Source: Candidatus Izemoplasma sp. (lineage in GTDB: Bacteria > Bacillota_I > Bacilli_A > Izemoplasmatales > Izemoplasmataceae). Taken from it: a stretch of 64,000 bases of DNA. The notes beneath the pieces are model-generated. The model was given only the letters and a program-made list of their open reading frames with translations, was not told the DNA's origin and ran no database searches. Of this stretch, positions 59,111 to 64,000 are shown piece after piece. The DNA lies in NCBI GenBank assembly GCA_036172455.1, contig JAXKVY010000002.1, forward strand, positions 124,001 through 188,000, written 5' to 3'. The translations under genes and the position numbers were made by a program. How positions within the stretch are numbered: position 1 is the stretch's first letter; every line of letters begins with the position of its first letter.

Positions 59111-61444
59111 TTAGTCTTTTAAAAAGTCATAGGGACTTAATCCATTCAGCTTTTCACCTAATGTATCAAATGGAATGTCAGGGTCATCGATGATTGAATT
59201 GTTTGATTCGACCTTAACACGTGTCTCAGGCCTATGATTTAGACGCGCTGTAATGGCTTCTTGTAATTTACTTTGACGGGTATTTTCTATGTGTTCAACA
59301 CCATAGCGCAACGCTGATTCATCCCCCATGATAACCAGTTTTTCTTTTGCCCGTGTAATTGCTGTATAGATTAGTTTTTTCTTCAACATAATCGAGTAGT
59401 TTTTAAAGATAGGGAGTACAACTACTTTATATTCACTCCCTTGTGATTTATGGATACTCATCGCATAGGCATGTTTTAAGTGAATCAAGTCGCCTTTTGT
59501 ATAGGTTACTTCATTGCCATCAAAAGACACGATGACAGTACTTTCTTTCGTGACACCAATGACAGTTCCTTGGTCACCATTCATAATGTTATCTTCTACC
59601 TGGTTCGATAATTGAATTACCTTATCCCCTGTTTTAAAGGTTCTGTCTCCATGTTCTACGGTATGTCCTTTTCCTTTGTTAAAGGTTTTTTGAACAAGGT
59701 TATTAACCGCATCGATTCCTGTTGTTCCACGATACATCGGAATTAATATTTGGATATCATCAATTAAATCATACCCTTGATTCATTAAATATTCTAAACT
59801 TTTAACTAAGCGAGATTGAAAACTATGAGCGTGTTCTTTCACAAACATACGATCATCATACACCTGCATCAAATCACTCGGTAGTTCTCCTTGGTTAATA
59901 TGATAGGCTAAATCAATGATATGTGAGTTGCTTGCTTGTCTAAAAATTCTCGTTAGAGCTAACGACGGGATCTCATTGACATTTAGTAAGTCATTCAATA
60001 CTTGGCCAGGACCTACACTTGGTAACTGGTCTTTATCGCCGACTAAGATGACTTTTGTATCTTTGGGAATTGATTGAAACAATTGCGCAGCAAGATAAAT
60101 ATCAATCATTGATGCTTCATCAACGATAATCACTTTGGCATCAACTAAATTATCTTTATCATGGGCAAATTTACCATCATAGCCATATCCTAAAAAGCGA
60201 TGGATGGTCTCCGCATACACTTTTGTCGTGTCATTCATTCGTTTACTTGCTCTGCCTGTAGGGGCAATTAACTTGATTTCAAATAACGGGTTATTGTATA
60301 AAATGGGAATATCATTTAATTTACTGTAGACAAACACTATACCTTGAATAATGGTTGTTTTCCCTGTTCCTGGTCCCCCTGTTAGAATAAATAGATGGTT
60401 TGTCATAGCGTCATGAATAGCTTGACGTTGTTCTTCTGTATATGTCATATCATGTACTTGTTCAAATAAATCGATTGTATCATCAATATCGCTTGAAGAA
60501 TATTGAGATTCAGTCTCTTCACAGAGTTTAACGACTGTATTCACGACGTGCTCACGCGCATAATAAATTTGTTTTAGACTAATCTCCTCATCGTGTTCAT
60601 CAAAAACATTATCGTCGATAAGTTCATCGATATAAGTGTCAATGACGGGTGTTTCAATAACAACATGTGATTTGTTGAGGGATGTTTCTAAAAACTCTAA
60701 CAATTGTTGGCGTGATAAATAGGTATGTCCATAGTTGGTTCCCATATATTGATATAAGTAAAGAATCATGGCTTTGACTCTTAACGGATGATCATCTTCA
60801 AATCCCAGTTCTTTGGCAATTTTATCAGCGCGTTCAAACCCAACACCCTCTATGTCCATCATAAGTTGATAGGGATTTTGTTCAATGATCGCAATGGTTT
60901 TTTCACCATAATGATGAAAAATCTTCATTGCCATTTTGGGACCAATACCATAACTATAGAGTTTGATTAATGTGTGTTCGGCGGCTTTGTTTTCAACGAG
61001 CCCATCATAGATAACATCCGTGATTTTATCGCTTAATTTGGGGACTTTGTTTAACACTTCTTTATCATCAATGATTTTTTTTATCGCATCTTTACCGAGT
61101 GTATTAACAACATGCGTTGCGGTTTTAATCCCGACACCAGGAAAGAGATCACTACTGAGATATTCAATCAATCCCGGGATTGATGTTTCCTCAATTTTTT
61201 CATACTGACTTGCCACATATTGCATTCCGTATTTTGGATGATTTTTAAATTTACCAAAAAAGCGAATTTCTTCTCCTCGCATTGGTTTTAAAAAGTACCC
61301 AGTTACAGTGAGATAATCGCCTTGACTTTGCGTGATTAAATCCATCGGTTTACTTGTTTTTGTGACATCAATTTTAATAATTGTGAATGCATTTTGCTCA
61401 CTATGAAAAATAATAGCTTTAACAATACCTTGAATATACTTCAT
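59111..61444 (-). CDS. recD2: ATP-dependent DNA helicase RecD2
   Basis: 777 residues. A 5'-3' helicase of the RecD2 type acting without RecBC. The N-terminal domain has tandem helix-hairpin-helix repeats (about 85-210). The motor shows Walker A GGPGTGKTT (about 355), Walker B region IIVDEASMID (about 435), GDKDQLPSVGPG, and the C-terminal UvrD-like region with SIHKSQGSEY and TAITRAKEKL. It is implicated in mismatch repair and fork protection. The upstream position next to alaS is conserved (Bacillus yrrC). CCGGTGA lies before the ATG. Confidence 0.97.
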   Translation of the reverse strand: MKYIQGIVKAIIFHSEQNAFTIIKIDVTKTSKPMDLITQSQGDYLTVTGYFLKPMRGEEIRFFGKFKNHPKYGMQYVASQYEKIEETSIPGLIEYLSSDLFPGVGIKTATHVVNTLGKDAIKKIIDDKEVLNKVPKLSDKITDVIYDGLVENKAAEHTLIKLYSYGIGPKMAMKIFHHYGEKTIAIIEQNPYQLMMDIEGVGFERADKIAKELGFEDDHPLRVKAMILYLYQYMGTNYGHTYLSRQQLLEFLETSLNKSHVVIETPVIDTYIDELIDDNVFDEHDEEISLKQIYYAREHVVNTVVKLCEETESQYSSSDIDDTIDLFEQVHDMTYTEEQRQAIHDAMTNHLFILTGGPGTGKTTIIQGIVFVYSKLNDIPILYNNPLFEIKLIAPTGRASKRMNDTTKVYAETIHRFLGYGYDGKFAHDKDNLVDAKVIIVDEASMIDIYLAAQLFQSIPKDTKVILVGDKDQLPSVGPGQVLNDLLNVNEIPSLALTRIFRQASNSHIIDLAYHINQGELPSDLMQVYDDRMFVKEHAHSFQSRLVKSLEYLMNQGYDLIDDIQILIPMYRGTTGIDAVNNLVQKTFNKGKGHTVEHGDRTFKTGDKVIQLSNQVEDNIMNGDQGTVIGVTKESTVIVSFDGNEVTYTKGDLIHLKHAYAMSIHKSQGSEYKVVVLPIFKNYSIMLKKKLIYTAITRAKEKLVIMGDESALRYGVEHIENTRQSKLQEAITARLNHRPETRVKVESNNSIIDDPDIPFDTLGEKLNGLSPYDFLKD

Positions 61445-61506
61445 TAAAAATCACCGGTTTCATTATATCATAGTTTTGTCCCTTGCGATACTGTAAAACC
61501 CAAAAA

Positions 61507-61529
61507 AAACACTCTACTTAAGAGTGTTT
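61507..61529 (-). terminator. Terminator of the interrupted P-loop kinase gene
   Basis: AAACACTCT (61507-61515) pairs with AGAGTGTTT (61521-61529) around a 5-base loop. On the minus strand it is followed by U-rich sequence. The stop codon TAG lies in the stem. Confidence 0.88.
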
Positions 61530-62362
61530 AATGTGGTTTTTTTAATCTGATTAAAGACTTCATCATAACTACCATCAAGTTGATACACATATGTCGTTAT
61601 TGGGAGTGTTTTGATAATCTCTTTCGAAAGTAATTGACGGTCTTTAAAATATTGAATTATGCCTTCATAATCTGTATAGCCAAGTGTCTTTCCATAAGGC
61701 ATGTCGCGGATATATTCGATGACACGATCAATCCAATCCTGAAATTTAGCTTTATCTGGTGATTTGCGTTCTTCACTTACGTGATCGATCGCCTTCTTTA
61801 CATCCTTTTGTTCAACAAAAAACAAGATCGGATCATGCGACACCAATGGCTCTAAGAGTGCTTTGAAATAGGCTATGTGTTCAGGTAATGGTAAATTATA
61901 TTTTAACATTAACTCATTAATGTGATTTTGTAAGTAGACACATTCAAAAATATAGATTATGTCAGTATCTAAAGTATTACTAAACTGTTGCCATAGTTTA
62001 TGATGCCACTCTTTAAAGGGCTGTAATGTTTTTGAGCGAAAAATCTCATACGTATCCATTTCTTCATAGAACGCTTTAGGTGCGGCAGTATAATCTACTC
62101 TTGTATATGCAATAATCTAATTGTCATCGATATGCTTGGTATACTGTTTAATATCGTTTTCTAACATAGGATAACGATTAAGAATATCAACATACGTTGA
62201 TTCATCCACAATCGCACACCAGGCAAGATCGATTGGATGTAAGTCTCCTTCTTGGTATTGTTTTACCTTATAACCTTTGTTTTCTAACGTTGTTTTTAGG
62301 CGTTTTGCATAAGTCGTTTTGCCACTCCCTGGATTTCCTTCAATAAATATAATGTGACCCAT
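61514..62362 (-). pseudogene. P-loop kinase-like gene split by an in-frame TAG
   Basis: The first 81 codons start MGHIIFIEGNPGSGKTTYA, a Walker A P-loop (GNPGSGKTT), and stop at TAG (62117-62119). The same frame is open for 19 further codons before an internal ATG and on to 61514, giving about 282 residues if the stop were sense. The distal part contains FECVYLQNHINELMLKYN, in line with the base-recognition half of small nucleoside or adenylate-kinase-like enzymes, so both halves look like one protein. It is therefore a nonsense mutant, a sequence error, or a gene using suppression. GGAGG lies before the ATG. It follows pepP by 37 bases. The function is unknown. Confidence 0.78.
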
Positions 62363-62380
62363 TGTGACCTCCTTTAAAAA

Positions 62381-62401
62381 AAGTGTTGCTAAGCAACACT
62401 T
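62381..62401 (-). terminator. Terminator of pepP
   Basis: AAGTGTTGC (62381-62389) pairs with GCAACACTT (62393-62401) around TAA. On the minus strand a run of five or more U follows. Confidence 0.9.
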
Positions 62402-63659
62402 ATTTTTTCATATATGCTTCGATATCATCAACTTCTTTAATAATATGTTGACTTAAGTTTTTTGCCCCCTCTTTGGTAATTAAAATATTATCTTCAATGC
62501 GAATACCAATATTTTCTTCTTTAACATACAGACCCGGTTCGATGGTTAAGACCATACCTTCTTGTAACGTTTCTATATAATGTCCCACATCATGGACATC
62601 AAGTCCTAAAAAGTGACCAATAGAATGGTAGTAATATTTTTTAATATCTTCTTTATTATCAATTAAACCAATATCCATACATTTTTCTGCGAGTAAGTCT
62701 TTCGCAAATGCATTTAAGTCATCCCAAGATAATCCTGGTTTCACATAATCAATCGTCGCTTTATTAACATCAAGTACGATATTATATAACGCTTTTTGAC
62801 GTTTGCTAAATGTTCCGTTAATAGGATACGTTCTTGATATGTCTGCGCCATAGTTATTATAAAGTGCCCCAAGGTCTAAAAGAATCAAATTGCCGTCTTC
62901 AAGAGGTTCGTTATTATTCTCATAATGTAAGACGGTCGCATTTTTACCTGATGCAGCTATGGTATTAAAGCTATTGGTTGTTGCGCCGCGAAGCGTAATT
63001 TCATGTAGAAAGTCCGCTTCAATTTGCTGTTCGTTATCACGGTTTGCAAGTTCATCCATAACGCGTTTTAATCCTTTGTCTGTGATGTCAATTGCTTCTT
63101 GTAACTGTGATAGTTCATACGCATCTTTAAACATTCTTAAGTAACTGAGATGTTCATTGACACTCATAATATTTAATTCTTTATAATTTTTAATGATGTC
63201 ACTAAAAACGCTCAGTGATAACGCTTCATCCATAGGTCTTGGTCGATATAAATCAAGATATAAATGCTTTGGTACCCGGACAGCTAATCCGCGTTTATAT
63301 CCCATCACACGGTCGATAAATGTGTCAAACTCACTTAGATATTTAATGTTTTTGACATCGATACCTGAGATCTCACTCGCTTCTTCTTTACTCATGCGTT
63401 CACCAACCCATTGACGCATATATTCTGTCGTTTCTTCAATGAATAGGTAACATTTTTTTGTGGTTCCATCTTTAATTAATACCAACTTCATTTTTTGTTC
63501 CATTAACCCTGTTAGGTAATGAAAGTTTTTATTAGGCGTAAAAAAGTAATATTGATCAGTTGTTTTATGTGGCGCTTCTCCGCTATATAATATGACCATG
63601 CTGCGGTCATCAATACGGCGTAATAATGCATCTCTATGTTGCTTACTTAAATTTTTCAT
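62400..63659 (-). CDS. pepP: Xaa-Pro aminopeptidase P
   Basis: 419 residues of the M24B family. Releases the N-terminal residue from peptides with proline in second position. Metal ligands are visible in DLGALYNNYGADISRTYP (two Asp, about 245-262), HSIGHFLGLDVHDVG (His, about 355), the Glu in LTIEPGLYV and the last Glu in GIRIEDNILI. The N-terminal creatinase-like domain (about 1-165) is complete. GGAGGT lies 7 bases before the ATG. It is downstream of the partial arsenite transporter gene, separated by a terminator. Confidence 0.96.
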   Translation of the reverse strand: MKNLSKQHRDALLRRIDDRSMVILYSGEAPHKTTDQYYFFTPNKNFHYLTGLMEQKMKLVLIKDGTTKKCYLFIEETTEYMRQWVGERMSKEEASEISGIDVKNIKYLSEFDTFIDRVMGYKRGLAVRVPKHLYLDLYRPRPMDEALSLSVFSDIIKNYKELNIMSVNEHLSYLRMFKDAYELSQLQEAIDITDKGLKRVMDELANRDNEQQIEADFLHEITLRGATTNSFNTIAASGKNATVLHYENNNEPLEDGNLILLDLGALYNNYGADISRTYPINGTFSKRQKALYNIVLDVNKATIDYVKPGLSWDDLNAFAKDLLAEKCMDIGLIDNKEDIKKYYYHSIGHFLGLDVHDVGHYIETLQEGMVLTIEPGLYVKEENIGIRIEDNILITKEGAKNLSQHIIKEVDDIEAYMKK

Positions 63660-63732
63660 CGTGATTACCTCCAGTAACTAAATTATAACAAGTTTTCTTA
63701 AATTTGCAATGTGATACTTACAAATATTACAA

Positions 63733-63760
63733 AAAAGCCATATCAGGTGATATGACTTTT
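63733..63760 (-). terminator. Terminator of the ACR3 gene
   Basis: AAAAGCCATATCA (63733-63745) pairs with TGATATGACTTTT (63748-63760), with one G-U wobble on the minus-strand RNA. A run of six U follows. Confidence 0.8.
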
Positions 63761-63776
63761 GATGTTATCAGCATAT

Positions 63777-64000
63777 TTACGCTTCACTTGGTTGCTTAAA
63801 CCAATGCTTCGTGTTGTTGACAATTTTAACGATCAATAACATAATCGGTACTTCAACCAGGACACCAACAATGGTCGCTAATGCCACACCTGGGCTTAAA
63901 GGAAATATAGCAATTGCAACCGCAACTGCTAATTCAAAGAAGTTACTTGCCCCTATCATTCCAGCAGGACCCGCCACATCATGTGGTAGCCCGATCAGTT
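63777..64000 (-). CDS. Arsenite efflux transporter ACR3/ArsB, C-terminal part
   Basis: The C-terminal 74 residues run off the right edge of the window, and the open frame continues to the last base. The segment [20 protein letters not shown] and [18 protein letters not shown] is typical of the last helices of ACR3 (arsenical-resistance-3) transporters, which export As(III). The gene starts outside the window. The end [10 protein letters not shown] is normal for the family. The usual neighbours arsC and an ArsR regulator would lie beyond the edge. Confidence 0.85.
   Translation of the reverse strand, partial: LIGLPHDVAGPAGMIGASNFFELAVAVAIAIFPLSPGVALATIVGVLVEVPIMLLIVKIVNNTKHWFKQPSEA

Noticed and set aside
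1-64000. CRISPR arrays, insertion sequences, prophage, tRNA or rRNA genes
   Set aside because: No regularly spaced repeats, transposase or integrase motifs, or tRNA-like cloverleaf sequences were seen on reading; a dedicated scan was not possible.

Overview
The window reads as an AT-rich chromosome segment of a deep-branching, probably wall-less Bacillota/Mollicutes relative (Izemoplasma- or Haloplasma-like). This placement is an inference from gene order, not a phylogeny. Several Bacillus-type housekeeping clusters are recognisable but thinned: pgsA-recA, rny-ymdB-miaB-ymcA-mutS, yqeG-yqeH-yqeK-rsfS-yqeM-comEA-comEC-holA, and recD2-alaS-ruvX-yrzB-trmR-trhP1-trhP2-udk-greA-mtnN. The lytic transglycosylase gene mltG, normally inside the alaS-udk block, is absent, and no peptidoglycan gene is seen. 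UGA is a stop codon: alaS, ruvX, trmR and others end in TGA, often overlapping the next start, so this is not the mycoplasma code.

Layout. 1-2.0 kb: small hypothetical genes, a Rieske-type protein and a cold-shock gene with a long leader. 2.3-7.0 kb: serine dehydratase, then a DEAD-box helicase-typA operon on the other strand. 7.1-20.4 kb (accessory-like): two c-di-GMP phosphodiesterases, a broken acetyltransferase, an RsgA-type GTPase with an elaborate leader, a serine hydrolase, a CRP/FNR regulator with a YdcZ-type transporter, fabV, a PD-(D/E)XK-like protein and a frameshifted kinase. 20.5-23.7 kb: a three-gene sensory [FeFe]-hydrogenase-like operon. 23.9-31.8 kb: alpha/beta hydrolase, nitrilase, recA, pgsA, an MFS transporter, YebC, CvfB and ribosomal protein S20. 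31.9-64 kb: mostly minus-strand housekeeping genes for mismatch repair, tRNA modification, RNA decay, DNA uptake, ribosome maturation and alanyl-tRNA synthesis, ending in an aminopeptidase and a partial ACR3 arsenite transporter.

How the genes work together. Translation and ribosome quality dominate: typA, RsgA, YqeH, RsfS, a DEAD-box helicase, S20, miaB, trhP1/trhP2/trmR and T-box-controlled alaS. DNA repair and uptake are covered by recA, mutS, recD2, ruvX, holA, comEA and comEC. Signalling is represented by two c-di-GMP-degrading enzymes whose GGDEF domains are both degenerate, and by the hydrogenase-like redox sensor paired with a PP2C-type phosphatase.

The most unusual item is the leader of the RsgA-type gene (about 11.9-12.1 kb). 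It has a promoter, a 17-codon upstream reading frame with its own Shine-Dalgarno site, and a three-way-junction fold whose closing stem overlaps that reading frame. It also has a terminator-like hairpin, an alternative pairing that would hide the main ribosome binding site, and an apparent AUA start codon. Three accessory genes are interrupted (in-frame TGA, in-frame TAG, one-base frameshift), pointing to gene decay or residual sequence errors.
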